Translations under genes and position numbers: made by a program
In this document: positions 17,071-25,850 of the stretch, one piece after another
Position numbering within the stretch: position 1 is the first letter of the stretch
Layout of the letters: every line of letters starts with the position of its first letter
NCBI RefSeq assembly: GCF_900101765.1
Contig: NZ_LT627735.1
Coordinates: 2,449,501-2,513,500, forward strand
Length of the DNA stretch: 64,000 nt
Source: Nonlabens sp. Hel1_33_55
Lineage (GTDB): Bacteria; Bacteroidota; Bacteroidia; Flavobacteriales; Flavobacteriaceae
Reading direction: 5' to 3'
The notes under the pieces: model-generated
Databases searched by the model: none
Told to the model about the DNA's origin: nothing
What the model saw: the letters and a program-made list of their open reading frames with translations, nothing else

Positions 17071-19035
17071 ATGCAAAGAGCTTATTACAGCGATTCTATA
17101 GAAAAGTTTCTACAAACCGATTCGGTCAAAATTTATGGTGAATTGAGTTCAAATCATGAAAATAAAACTCTAGATGAATTACAAAAGAATGCTTGGAAAG
17201 CTCAGATTGAGATATTGAAGGAGCAATTAAAAACTATAGAAGGTAAAATATATTTTGAGTTTGCTATTCCCAGAATGGGGAAACGAGTTGACAATATTCT
17301 TATAATTAAAAATATCGCGTTTGTTGTTGAATTTAAAATCGGTTCCAACAAATACGATAAAAATGCACTGGAACAAGTTATAGATTATTCGATCGATTTA
17401 AAAAACTTTCATGAAGGCAGCCATAACCTCACCCTAATTCCTTTATTAATTGCGACTGAGGCGGAAATAGTTGAAGAAGATTTGCATTCTGTTAAAAAAT
17501 TACAGATGGCGGCAAAAGCAAATAAACACAATATTAGTTCAATTATTAAATCATTTTTGACGCTTGGTAGCGCTACAATTGATCACGTTTATTGGGAGAA
17601 TTCAATCTATAAGCCTACCCCAACTATCGTAGAAGCAGCACAAGCTCTTTATAAAGGTCATAATGTCAAAGAGATAACAAGGTCTGATTCTGGGGCCATC
17701 AACTTATCACGAACTTCCAGTTATATTAACTCAATAATTGAATTTTCAAAACAAAACTCAAAAAAATCGATTTGCTTTATCACTGGAGTTCCTGGCGCTG
17801 GAAAAACGTTAGCAGGTTTGAATATAGCTGTGGATAGAATGAAAACTGATGAAGATGAACACGCGGTTTTTTTGTCTGGTAATGGTCCTTTAGTGGAGGT
17901 TTTGAGAGAAGCATTAACAAGAGATGAAGTCAAAACTGCTAAAGCTAAAAATTTAAAAATAACGAAAAAGCAAGCCGCTATTAAGGCAAATGCTTTTATC
18001 CAAAATATTCATCATTTCAGAGATGATAATCTGAAATCATCTAGAGCACCGATTGAAAAAGTAGTCGTTTTTGATGAAGCTCAGAGAGCCTGGACCTTGG
18101 ATCAAACCAGTTCATTCATGAAAAGAAAAAAAGGAAAAGATGACTTTAATATGTCCGAGCCAGAATTCCTGATAGACGTTATGGATCGACATATTGATTG
18201 GTGCGTTATCATTTGTCTTATTGGTGGCGGTCAAGAAATCAATACTGGTGAGGCCGGTCTTGAAGAATGGGTTGTATCTCTATCACGTAGCTTTCCTGAC
18301 TGGAGTGTTCATTATTCCACTTCTATCATTTCAGATAAAAATTATTTACGATCAGCTAAGAGTAAATTATTTCTTGAAAACAATGGAACTAGTAATAAGG
18401 ATTTACACCTAGCTGTTTCCGTACGCTCATTTCGCTCAGAATTACTCTCAAAATTCATCCAAGAGTTATTGGATCTCAATTTAAAAAATGCAAAGCTTCT
18501 TTATGAAAAAATACATGAGCTATATCCAATCGTACTGACTAGGAATCTTGAAATTGCAAAATCTTGGCTTAAAGATCAATCTAAAGGTACCGAGAGAATT
18601 GGTATAATTGCGTCCTCTGGAGCTCGTAGATTAAGGCCACTAGGGATCGATGTGAAAAATGAGATTTCAGCCTCAAATTGGTTTCTAAATAATAAAGAAG
18701 ACATTAGGTCTTCCTATTTTTTGGAGGATGTCGCAACTGAATTTGATATTCAAGGTTTGGAAATAGACTGGAGCTGCGTGGCTTGGGGTGCAAACTTTTA
18801 TGTTGAAAACATGCAATGGCGTCATCAAAAACTTAAAGGAACTAAATGGCAGAATATCAACTTAGAAATCCATCATGAATACTTGAAAAACACTTACCGA
18901 GTTCTTTTAACTCGAGCTCGACAAGGTATGGTGATTTACCTTCCTAAGGGTGATGCAGAGGACCACACTAGACTACATTCTTATTATGATGAAACTTATC
19001 AATATTTAAAAAACGTTGGATTGGTAGAAATATAA
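17071..19035 (+). CDS. DUF2075 protein: PD-(D/E)XK nuclease-like domain fused to SF1 helicase-like ATPase
   Basis: A 654-residue protein; the ATG at 17071 is preferred over the TTG just before it. The N-terminus looks like a PD-(D/E)XK nuclease (FEFAIPRMGKRVD with Asp74, then VVEFK with Glu87 and Lys89). The ATPase part has Walker A GVPGAGKT at 239-246, Walker B VFDEAQ at 333-338 and a C-terminal motif VI-like LLTRARQGMVIYLP. This is the DUF2075 family, related to Schlafen-like and SF1 helicases and often found with phage-defence genes. It stands alone between sdhB and a minus-strand gene. Codons appear more A/T-rich than those of the sdh genes and no dispersed palindrome occurs inside. Both hints suggest horizontal arrival. 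A defence role is inference. Confidence 0.8.
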   Translation: MQRAYYSDSIEKFLQTDSVKIYGELSSNHENKTLDELQKNAWKAQIEILKEQLKTIEGKIYFEFAIPRMGKRVDNILIIKNIAFVVEFKIGSNKYDKNALEQVIDYSIDLKNFHEGSHNLTLIPLLIATEAEIVEEDLHSVKKLQMAAKANKHNISSIIKSFLTLGSATIDHVYWENSIYKPTPTIVEAAQALYKGHNVKEITRSDSGAINLSRTSSYINSIIEFSKQNSKKSICFITGVPGAGKTLAGLNIAVDRMKTDEDEHAVFLSGNGPLVEVLREALTRDEVKTAKAKNLKITKKQAAIKANAFIQNIHHFRDDNLKSSRAPIEKVVVFDEAQRAWTLDQTSSFMKRKKGKDDFNMSEPEFLIDVMDRHIDWCVIICLIGGGQEINTGEAGLEEWVVSLSRSFPDWSVHYSTSIISDKNYLRSAKSKLFLENNGTSNKDLHLAVSVRSFRSELLSKFIQELLDLNLKNAKLLYEKIHELYPIVLTRNLEIAKSWLKDQSKGTERIGIIASSGARRLRPLGIDVKNEISASNWFLNNKEDIRSSYFLEDVATEFDIQGLEIDWSCVAWGANFYVENMQWRHQKLKGTKWQNINLEIHHEYLKNTYRVLLTRARQGMVIYLPKGDAEDHTRLHSYYDETYQYLKNVGLVEI

Positions 19036-19036
19036 A

Positions 19037-19072
19037 ATTCCAGTCCTTCTGACATCAAAAGTCGACTGGAAT
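19037..19072. terminator. possible bidirectional terminator
   Basis: attccagtc (19037-19045) pairs with gactggaat (19064-19072), with a further gac/gtc pairing inside the loop. It lies directly after the DUF2075 stop and before the stop of a convergent gene. No long T tract is present. Confidence 0.5.
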
Positions 19073-19086
19073 CTCACTTGTTAAAT

Positions 19087-19938
19087 CTAACCCCTCAAAA
19101 ACTCCTGCGCATCTACTACATTATATCTAGGGCTATTCTTCATAAACTCATGGAAGAATGCCACGTGTGCGCCGCCGTTCAATACTAGAACACGATCTTC
19201 TGGAGTGATCTCAAGTCGGTTAATATTTGCAAAAATCCTTAGGTTTCTTTTATAGAAATCTGCTGCGGTATCTGCGCCTTCAAAGTTGTCGTCTGTATTG
19301 ACATAAGTCATGAGATCTGCATTCACATTTTTAAGAAAGCTTAAATATTCTGGTGTGTTGCTAAAGCGATACAACTGTTTAGTACTAGCTGTTTTTTCTA
19401 ATTGCTGTGCTTGTCCTAATACAGGCATGAGCTGCCCATAATAATCCTGCATAATGGTGTTTCCAGTAGCCGCTGCTAGTTGGGCGATACTATTGTAGTC
19501 ATAGCCCATTTTGTGATCTATGGCATGCAGCGTTGCATCGCTAGCTCTGGCGATTTGAAATGCTAGAAGGCCAACCTCGCCATGATAAGTGCTTATTTCC
19601 TTGGGATTTTTGACGTACGCTGCATATAAAGAATCCATAGTTTGCTGCTCTTCAGGAGTTACCTCAACTAGAATCTTTGTAGGCTTGAACTCTGTGGCAA
19701 GTTGGACCGCCAGCTCGCTTATCTCAATGCGTCGTTCTGGTAGGCTGGCGTCGTAACTTGATTTATTAGCATCGCTGGTGTAGCCCATATGCCAGGTTCC
19801 TAATAGTAGGACATCAGCGCCGTCAAACTGGAAAGCTTTTTTACTTTGTTGTAAAAATTGCTCCTCATTAAAATCTTGAGCATAAGTTGTGAAAGTTGCG
19901 ATAGCGATAAGTGCGATGGATAGAATAAATGTTCTCAT
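19087..19938 (-). CDS. exported DUF5694 (TraB/PrgY-like) protein
   Basis: A 283-residue protein with an N-terminal signal peptide (MRTFILSIALIAIATFTTYA). The mature part starts with VLLLGTWHMG, continues with ILVEVTPEEQ and ends with VLVLNGGAHVAFFHEF. These GxxH, E and GxxH motifs are the pattern of DUF5694 and of the wider TraB/Tiki-like fold, whose eukaryotic Tiki members are metalloproteases. The location is probably periplasmic. Function is not established. It is monocistronic and convergent with the DUF2075 gene. Confidence 0.75.
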   Translation of the reverse strand: MRTFILSIALIAIATFTTYAQDFNEEQFLQQSKKAFQFDGADVLLLGTWHMGYTSDANKSSYDASLPERRIEISELAVQLATEFKPTKILVEVTPEEQQTMDSLYAAYVKNPKEISTYHGEVGLLAFQIARASDATLHAIDHKMGYDYNSIAQLAAATGNTIMQDYYGQLMPVLGQAQQLEKTASTKQLYRFSNTPEYLSFLKNVNADLMTYVNTDDNFEGADTAADFYKRNLRIFANINRLEITPEDRVLVLNGGAHVAFFHEFMKNSPRYNVVDAQEFLRG

Positions 19939-20125
19939 GATATATTGTTTTTGTTTATTGAGCCAAATCTAAAACGACAATCCAGCTCACGAATAGTCCA
20001 ATCGATCAGCCATTAAATTGTCTCGATAAGCGCCTTAAAATGGGCTGTACCCATTTCATAGATACAATCTGCGAGTTCGTAGATACATGCCTGGGCATTC
20101 CCTAGCAGTTTGCTAACTTCACTTC

Positions 20126-21160
20126 ATGAAATTAAGACTGGGCCGTTTTGTTGCATCATTTTTTGGGTTCTTCCTTGTTATGGAAGTGCTGCGCGACTTG
20201 ATGCGCTCGCCAGAATATTGGGAACAATTCCAGGATCAACCGCTGGAATTCTCTTTGGGAACCTTGCAATCTGCTTTGTTGTTTATTTGCTATGCGCTTT
20301 TTTCCTATCTGTTTCTATTCTATCGTTATAAGAAACAGCCTAAATGGATTTCAGCTATTGGTATTGTTTTTATTGCTTTCACGGTCATTGGATTCCGCTA
20401 TTTAGTGGAAGAAGTTATTATCAAGGCTATTACCGGTTACGGCAATTATTACGAGGGTACGACCGCCCTTTACTACATCAGTGACAATTTATATTATGCG
20501 ATTTTGTACACCGCTTTTGGTGTTTGCTGGTTCTTTGTCAATTATGCCGTGATACGCGATCAGCAGCAACAAGAATTGGTGTTGGAGAATAAGAAATCAG
20601 AGTTGGCCTTTCTCAAATCGCAAATCAATCCGCACTTTTTGTTCAACATGCTCAACAATATCTATGCGTTGATCAATATGGGATCTGATAAGGCGCTGGC
20701 CGCCACCGAAAAGCTAAGTCAACTATTACGCTACAGCCTTTATGAGACCGACAAGTTGGTGACCGTTGGTGAGGAACTGGATGCTGTAAACGGGTACATT
20801 GATTTGGAGAAGTTACGCTTTCGCGAAAGCGTACAAACCACCATCCAATGCGATCCACAAGCTCTGCATCTTCAGTTAGCACCTTTCCTGCTCATGCCAC
20901 TCGTGGAAAATGCGTTCAAACATGGCGTGGTCACTAATTCCGATTTGCCGATTCAAATCAACATTAGCCTAGAGGAGAAAACTCTTGCAATTAAAGTCTC
21001 AAATACGATTGCTAAGCGTGAAAAAGATAGTGTGGGCGGCATAGGTATTGAAAACCTGCAAAAACGCCTGAAGCTAACTTATGGCACTAATTACAGCTTT
21101 GAAAAGACCATTGTTGATCAGGTTTATACCGTCGTTATTAAAATACATTTCCCGTCATGA
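20126..21160 (+). CDS. LytS/YehU-type sensor histidine kinase
   Basis: A 344-residue membrane sensor kinase. Four hydrophobic segments occupy about residues 7-25, 45-66, 74-94 and 124-143. A short linker is followed by the His_kinase domain with phospho-acceptor His170 in NPHFLFN and a HATPase domain with the N-box LVENAFKHG. The C-terminus overlaps the downstream response-regulator start by 4 nt (ATGA), so the two are translated together. A perfect copy of the 16-bp palindrome lies in the coding region and encodes RFRES in EKLRFRESVQ, just after the usual EKLRF motif of this family. The sensory input is unknown. Confidence 0.93.
   Translation: MKLRLGRFVASFFGFFLVMEVLRDLMRSPEYWEQFQDQPLEFSLGTLQSALLFICYALFSYLFLFYRYKKQPKWISAIGIVFIAFTVIGFRYLVEEVIIKAITGYGNYYEGTTALYYISDNLYYAILYTAFGVCWFFVNYAVIRDQQQQELVLENKKSELAFLKSQINPHFLFNMLNNIYALINMGSDKALAATEKLSQLLRYSLYETDKLVTVGEELDAVNGYIDLEKLRFRESVQTTIQCDPQALHLQLAPFLLMPLVENAFKHGVVTNSDLPIQINISLEEKTLAIKVSNTIAKREKDSVGGIGIENLQKRLKLTYGTNYSFEKTIVDQVYTVVIKIHFPS
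20816..20831. repeat. dispersed 16-bp palindrome, perfect, in histidine kinase gene
   Basis: Exact copy, read as RFRES on the plus strand within the kinase linker region. Confidence 0.95.
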
Positions 21161-21849
21161 TAAAATGCATTCTTATTGATGATGAGCCGCTCGCGCTAGA
21201 ATTGCTGGAATCACACATCAATCGTACTGATAGCGTTGAATTGTTGCAATCCTTTACCAATCCTATCGAGGCGATGCAGCAACTGGATCAATACCAACCA
21301 GATCTTATTTTCTGCGATATTCAAATGCCAGAATTGACTGGAGTTCAATTCTCAAAAATTGCGGGCGCCAAGTTCCCAATCATATTTACAACCGCTTATG
21401 ATCAATATGCCGTGCAAGGCTATGAACTGGATGTAATCGATTATTTATTGAAGCCTATATCGCTAGAACGTTTTCAGAAATCGGTCCTTAAATTCCAGGA
21501 TAGAAACACGACGAAAATCAGCAATCCAGAGACCAATGTACCCGATTACATTTTTGTCAAAAGCGAATACAAAACCCTCAAAATCAATCTTGCCGATATC
21601 CATTATATTAAAGGAATGGCAGATTATGTAACCATCGTAACAGCCGATAAGAAGATCCATACGCTTGAAAATCTTAAGTACTACGAGAAAACGTTGCCAT
21701 CGTCCAATTTTATGCGAGTGCATAAAAGCTACATTCTTGCCATGGATAAAATTGAGTTCATCGAGCGCAACCGTGCAGTAATTTTGGGCGATTATATTCC
21801 CATAAGTGACACCTATAAGAAAGCTTTCTTTGATAGGGTGAATGGCTGA
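21157..21849 (+). CDS. LytTR-family response regulator
   Basis: A 230-residue regulator. The receiver domain (1-120) has acidic residues LIDDE and phospho-acceptor Asp54 in FCDIQMP, with the conserved Thr-Ala (FTTAYD) and Lys (LLKPI). The LytTR DNA-binding domain follows (about 135-230; YIKGMADYVTI, FMRVHKSYI). Partner of the kinase encoded just upstream. LytTR regulators usually bind direct repeats near their targets; no obvious paired repeat was seen in this window. Confidence 0.95.
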   Translation: MIKCILIDDEPLALELLESHINRTDSVELLQSFTNPIEAMQQLDQYQPDLIFCDIQMPELTGVQFSKIAGAKFPIIFTTAYDQYAVQGYELDVIDYLLKPISLERFQKSVLKFQDRNTTKISNPETNVPDYIFVKSEYKTLKINLADIHYIKGMADYVTIVTADKKIHTLENLKYYEKTLPSSNFMRVHKSYILAMDKIEFIERNRAVILGDYIPISDTYKKAFFDRVNG

Positions 21850-21869
21850 TAATCTCTTATTTTTATAGG

Positions 21870-23006
21870 ATGACACGCTCAAAACTACCAGAAATACCAA
21901 CTTCCATTTTTGCCGAAATGACGCAGCTTGCTAATCAGCACGGTGCGATCAATATGTCGCAGGGATTTCCCAGTTTTCCAGCAAGTCAGGAATTAAAAGA
22001 ACTGGCGTCACAAGCCATTCTCGAGAATCATAATCAGTATGCACCCATGATGGGATTACCGGCATTGCGGCTTGCAATCAGCCAGATGTTTGAATCGCAA
22101 CACCATACTTTTTATCATCCCGATGAAGAAATTTGTGTAACTGCAGGTGCTACGCAGGCCATTTTTACCGCCATTCAAGCGACGATATTTAAGGACGACG
22201 AGGTTATCCTTTTTACTCCAGCTTATGATTGTTATGAACCATCTATAAAAGTGGCTGGTGGAGTTCCTATAAAGATTCCCATGCAGCTGCCTGAATTCAC
22301 CATCGATTGGGATCAAGTGCGTGACGCCATCAACCCTAAAACCAAAATGATTATCGTCAACTCGCCACACAATCCTAGTGGAAAATTGTTGACTCACGAT
22401 GATATGTTGAAACTGGAAACTATTGCAGTAGAGAATGATCTATTGGTGATGAGTGATGAAGTCTATGAGTTTATGATATTTGACGACAATGAGCATCGCA
22501 GTGCTGCTCGTTACGCTGGACTGAAAGAGCGTAGTTTTGTGATGGGCAGTTTTGGCAAGACCTTTCACGTGACTGGTTGGAAAACAGGGTTTTGTCTAGC
22601 ACCACCAGCTTTGATGAAAGAATTTTTAAAAGTGCATCAACAAGTGGTTTTTTGTGTCAATCAACCCATGCAACGAGCGATTGCCACCTATTTGCAGCAA
22701 CCTCAGCATTATTTGGATTTGGGTAAATTTTATCAGCGCAAGCGGGATCTATTTCTTAATCTTATAAACGATAGCAGGTTCAAATTCACGCCATCAGAAA
22801 GCACCTATTTCCAATTGCTGGACTATTCTGATATAACAGATGAAAATGATCTCGCTTTCGCGAAAGCGTTAACTATCGACCACAAGATTGCATCCATTCC
22901 AATTTCGGTTTTTATGGAAGGCCGAGATCCCAAAATGCTGCGATTTTGCTTTGCAAAGGAAGATGAAGAACTCGTTGCTGCTGCCAAGATTTTAAATGAA
23001 TTGTAA
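21870..23006 (+). CDS. PLP-dependent aminotransferase (methionine / glutamine transaminase type)
   Basis: A 378-residue class I/II aminotransferase closest in motif pattern to YbdL and kynurenine/glutamine transaminase K. Visible are QGFPSF near 31-36, the cofactor region VTAGATQAIF, NSPHNPSG (residues 164-171), SDEVYE (195-200) and the PLP lysine Lys230 in SFGKTFHVTGWK. Such enzymes convert methionine to its keto acid and back, using glutamine as amino donor. An omega-amidase gene lies 450 nt downstream on the same strand and would hydrolyse the product 2-oxoglutaramate, which supports this reading. A palindrome copy encodes AFAKA near residue 330, where the family normally has a helix of similar sequence. 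Confidence 0.9.
   Translation: MTRSKLPEIPTSIFAEMTQLANQHGAINMSQGFPSFPASQELKELASQAILENHNQYAPMMGLPALRLAISQMFESQHHTFYHPDEEICVTAGATQAIFTAIQATIFKDDEVILFTPAYDCYEPSIKVAGGVPIKIPMQLPEFTIDWDQVRDAINPKTKMIIVNSPHNPSGKLLTHDDMLKLETIAVENDLLVMSDEVYEFMIFDDNEHRSAARYAGLKERSFVMGSFGKTFHVTGWKTGFCLAPPALMKEFLKVHQQVVFCVNQPMQRAIATYLQQPQHYLDLGKFYQRKRDLFLNLINDSRFKFTPSESTYFQLLDYSDITDENDLAFAKALTIDHKIASIPISVFMEGRDPKMLRFCFAKEDEELVAAAKILNEL
22853..22868. repeat. dispersed 16-bp palindrome, perfect, in aminotransferase gene
   Basis: Exact copy, read as AFAKA (LAFAKAL). Confidence 0.95.
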
Positions 23007-23023
23007 ACTAAGTTCTACTATTT

Positions 23024-23392
23024 ATGAAAAAATGGGTTTTTCGTATATCAATTGCTTTTAATATCATTTTTATTCTGCTATGGTTTTGGAGCTATCTTAA
23101 TAGCCCATCACGCGAATTGGGTAGATTAGAAAAGGAAATTGCTATAGGTCATTTTCAATCAGAAGATCCAATTTTTACACTTCCAAAAGGGTTAACAGTT
23201 AGAAATGTCTCTGAAAGAGGATTGAATGCCATAGGTCAATTCGAAAACAATAGATTTTCTATTATAATTACAGCAGATGATCCAAGTCTGATTAACTATG
23301 ACCTACCAAAAGACAGTTTAAATATGTTTAGCAATTTTTATTCAGCGGAGATTTTAAGAAACACGTTTTGGAAAGATGATTCTGATAAATAG
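23024..23392 (+). CDS. small membrane-anchored protein of unknown function
   Basis: A 122-residue protein with one N-terminal hydrophobic segment (about 5-24, ISIAFNIIFILLWFW) and a short polar domain rich in Phe and Asn. I do not recognise a family. It lies 17 nt after the aminotransferase gene and before the omega-amidase gene on the same strand, so it is probably co-transcribed with them. The coding sequence is more A/T-rich than its neighbours. Confidence 0.55.
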   Translation: MKKWVFRISIAFNIIFILLWFWSYLNSPSRELGRLEKEIAIGHFQSEDPIFTLPKGLTVRNVSERGLNAIGQFENNRFSIIITADDPSLINYDLPKDSLNMFSNFYSAEILRNTFWKDDSDK

Positions 23393-23452
23393 CCGTCAAC
23401 GTCCGATGTTATTCAACAAATCAACACCGATAGTCTTTACAAAGAAAAGCAA

Positions 23453-24229
23453 ATGCCCCAAAAACTAAAAGTTTCCCTCATTCAAACCCAGCTCATCTGG
23501 GAAGAACCACTGAAAAACATGCACGCTTTTGATCAAAAGTTGGAAGCGCTCTACGGTAAAACAGATCTTGTCATTCTACCTGAGATGTTTACAACGGGTT
23601 TTTCCATGAATCCAAAAGAAATTGCTTCATCTTACTCTATTTATGACTGGATGAAAGATCATGCAATGGCTGGCGACTTTGCCATTTACGGTAGTGTCAT
23701 GTTTGAAAAGGATACTGGTGATCACTGCAATCGTGGTGTATTCATGAAACCCGACGGCGATTTTATGGTGTATGATAAGCGCCACACATTCACACTCGCT
23801 GGCGAGCATGAAGTGTATGATCGCGGTGAAAAGCCGGTGATTGCAGAATACAAGGACTGGACATTCAACCTGCAGATTTGTTATGACTTACGATTCCCTG
23901 TTTATTCTAGAAATACGCAGGATTATGATGTGCTGATTTATGTGGCGAACTGGCCTGTACCGCGTGTCAATGCTTGGGATGCTTTATTGAAGGCTCGCGC
24001 TATAGAAAATATGGCCTATTGTATAGGTGTCAATCGCGTGGGAACTGATGGAACGGGCATGGATTACAGCGGTCATTCTCAAGTTTATGATGTTTTGGGT
24101 CATGAACTATTAGAACAAGCTTGGGAAACTGAAGGAACTCAAACCGTCGAACTGGACAAAGAAAACATCCATTTAAACCGCAAGAAATTAAGGTTTTTGG
24201 AAGATCGTGATACCTTTACTCTAACTTAA
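23453..24229 (+). CDS. nitrilase-family omega-amidase (YafV-type)
   Basis: A 258-residue carbon-nitrogen hydrolase. The catalytic triad is visible as Glu44 (LPEMFTTGF), Lys109 (YDKRH) and Cys143 (QICYDLRFP). The EMFTTGF signature fits the YafV/Nit2 omega-amidase branch, which hydrolyses 2-oxoglutaramate and 2-oxosuccinamate. Paired with the upstream glutamine-type aminotransferase it would complete a glutamine transaminase/omega-amidase route, making transamination irreversible. The 3' end overlaps the convergent Ig-like lipoprotein gene by 14 nt. Confidence 0.9.
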   Translation: MPQKLKVSLIQTQLIWEEPLKNMHAFDQKLEALYGKTDLVILPEMFTTGFSMNPKEIASSYSIYDWMKDHAMAGDFAIYGSVMFEKDTGDHCNRGVFMKPDGDFMVYDKRHTFTLAGEHEVYDRGEKPVIAEYKDWTFNLQICYDLRFPVYSRNTQDYDVLIYVANWPVPRVNAWDALLKARAIENMAYCIGVNRVGTDGTGMDYSGHSQVYDVLGHELLEQAWETEGTQTVELDKENIHLNRKKLRFLEDRDTFTLT

Positions 24230-25817
24230 CAGTGGTGATATAATCCCAGTTGGCCTGCAGCGGGATTAATTCTGGATAATATACCACCTTTTCGGGTTGG
24301 CGGTTCAACAGCCAGTTTCCTGGATCGTACCTACCGTTATTATTACGATCATAGATCACTCTAATATAATAGTTCCCTGGATCGAGATATTCAAAATTAT
24401 ACTCGCCATTAGAATTTGCGACCTGGCTGGCAACAACTTCTAGATTTTCCATGGTAATCTGGATAATTACTGGAAAATCAGTTCCACCCTCGAGAGTTAC
24501 GGGAATGTTCCCAAGGTCTGATGTGGCTCTAGTGGTAAATACATTGGTAATGGTATCTGTAGTATAGCCGTAAAAGTCTGTGATAGCGCCTGGCAACAAT
24601 TTCAAATTATAGCGCTGCTCTGGCTGCACGTTAAAAGAATACGTCAATATATTTTTAAGTGAGTCCAGTCGTATTGCAAAATCCTGTGGTACAGAATCCT
24701 TGTCTATTAAGTTCATCAAAAGCGGATCGGTATCCACTATGGGCGTATTAGCAGTAAGTTGCAGTGGAGTACTAAGTGAGAACTGCCCATACTTTGCAAT
24801 CTCAAGACTATCAATATCTAGATCTTCTTTTAATCGCGTAGTAAGTGTATCCTTAAAGGTTCCATAAGTAGTAGTTAATATCAAACTGTCCTGCTCAATA
24901 ATGGGCTTGTACCAGTATTCTAGCGTGTCCTTCTTGTCTAGTTTGGTTGTTCTGCTCTCGCTTATAAGCGATTTATCTAGCGGTTCGATATTCAAACTAT
25001 CCAGTTCGCCAAAAATCCCTACTTGAATTCGGCTTTGACCTATGTGTCTGGCTCGATCCACGCCTACATCCTGGATAGGTTGAAACATTTGGATTTCAAA
25101 GATCTCATCAGTTGGTACTTTAATGGGTTCACTAATAAAACCAATCTTATCTACTTTAGGGTCAAACTTTAAATTGCTGGATTTCTCCTTTAAAGCCAAT
25201 AATCTGTAGGTACCAGCCTTAAGGTTTTCCATCGTAAAAGTGGTCAAGCTATCTAGTGTGTTTACCACGTACCTAGGTGTTTCTTTATAAATGATAGAAT
25301 CGCTATAGGTGCTATCTACTTCATAGAGCATCACATTCACATAATCGTCTGCTTCCACATTGAGTGCATCGCTTATACTACCGCTAATACTCAAAGAGTC
25401 AATGTATGAACCGGTACTAAAAACATACTTAAAAAAAGGGTATGGATTACCTTCTGTATTATCGACAATACTCTGGCCAAAGTTCAACACATACGTCGTA
25501 TTATCCCTCAACGTATCTGTGATCTCAATGGTCAACTTTTTAGAAACACCACCTTGTGGTTTAATCAATGGTCTGTACTCCAACGGTGGTGAAATCACCA
25601 GCTGTTTCTGGAGCTCATTGAGCTTGATGTATTCATTGAAGGTGATCTCAATCCTTTGGTTCTCAAAATTTACACTATAGTTATCTGGAAATGAGCGCAG
25701 AATCTCAGGTGGCGCCTCATCAATGGGACCACCAGTAGGTGATCCACGTTTTGCACATTGCACCAACAAAACTGCAATGACAATGGTCAATAAATAATGG
25801 CTATACTTCTTTATCAC
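24216..25817 (-). CDS. Ig-like (Big_5-type) lipoprotein
   Basis: A 533-residue lipoprotein with a lipobox at Cys21 (LLVQC). The first ~110 residues after it match the bacterial Ig-like Big_5 pattern (PPEILRSFPDNYSVN, then IEITFNEYIKL and TYVLNFG). The rest is beta-rich, with a late carboxypeptidase-regulatory-like region (NGEYNFEYLDPGNYYIRVIYD) and a conserved PGNWLLNRQPEKV end. This architecture is widespread in Bacteroidota; function is unknown, and outer-membrane location is inferred from the lipobox. Translation begins at GTG (25817); no nearby in-frame ATG was found. The gene follows comF by 33 nt. Confidence 0.8.
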   Translation of the reverse strand: MIKKYSHYLLTIVIAVLLVQCAKRGSPTGGPIDEAPPEILRSFPDNYSVNFENQRIEITFNEYIKLNELQKQLVISPPLEYRPLIKPQGGVSKKLTIEITDTLRDNTTYVLNFGQSIVDNTEGNPYPFFKYVFSTGSYIDSLSISGSISDALNVEADDYVNVMLYEVDSTYSDSIIYKETPRYVVNTLDSLTTFTMENLKAGTYRLLALKEKSSNLKFDPKVDKIGFISEPIKVPTDEIFEIQMFQPIQDVGVDRARHIGQSRIQVGIFGELDSLNIEPLDKSLISESRTTKLDKKDTLEYWYKPIIEQDSLILTTTYGTFKDTLTTRLKEDLDIDSLEIAKYGQFSLSTPLQLTANTPIVDTDPLLMNLIDKDSVPQDFAIRLDSLKNILTYSFNVQPEQRYNLKLLPGAITDFYGYTTDTITNVFTTRATSDLGNIPVTLEGGTDFPVIIQITMENLEVVASQVANSNGEYNFEYLDPGNYYIRVIYDRNNNGRYDPGNWLLNRQPEKVVYYPELIPLQANWDYITTVKLE

Positions 25818-25850
25818 GATATTCTAAACGCTTGCAAGTTAAAGGATATT

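Noticed and set aside
24216..24229. 14-nt convergent overlap as a frameshift or fusion
   Set aside because: Both proteins end with family-typical C-termini; this is compact convergent packing.
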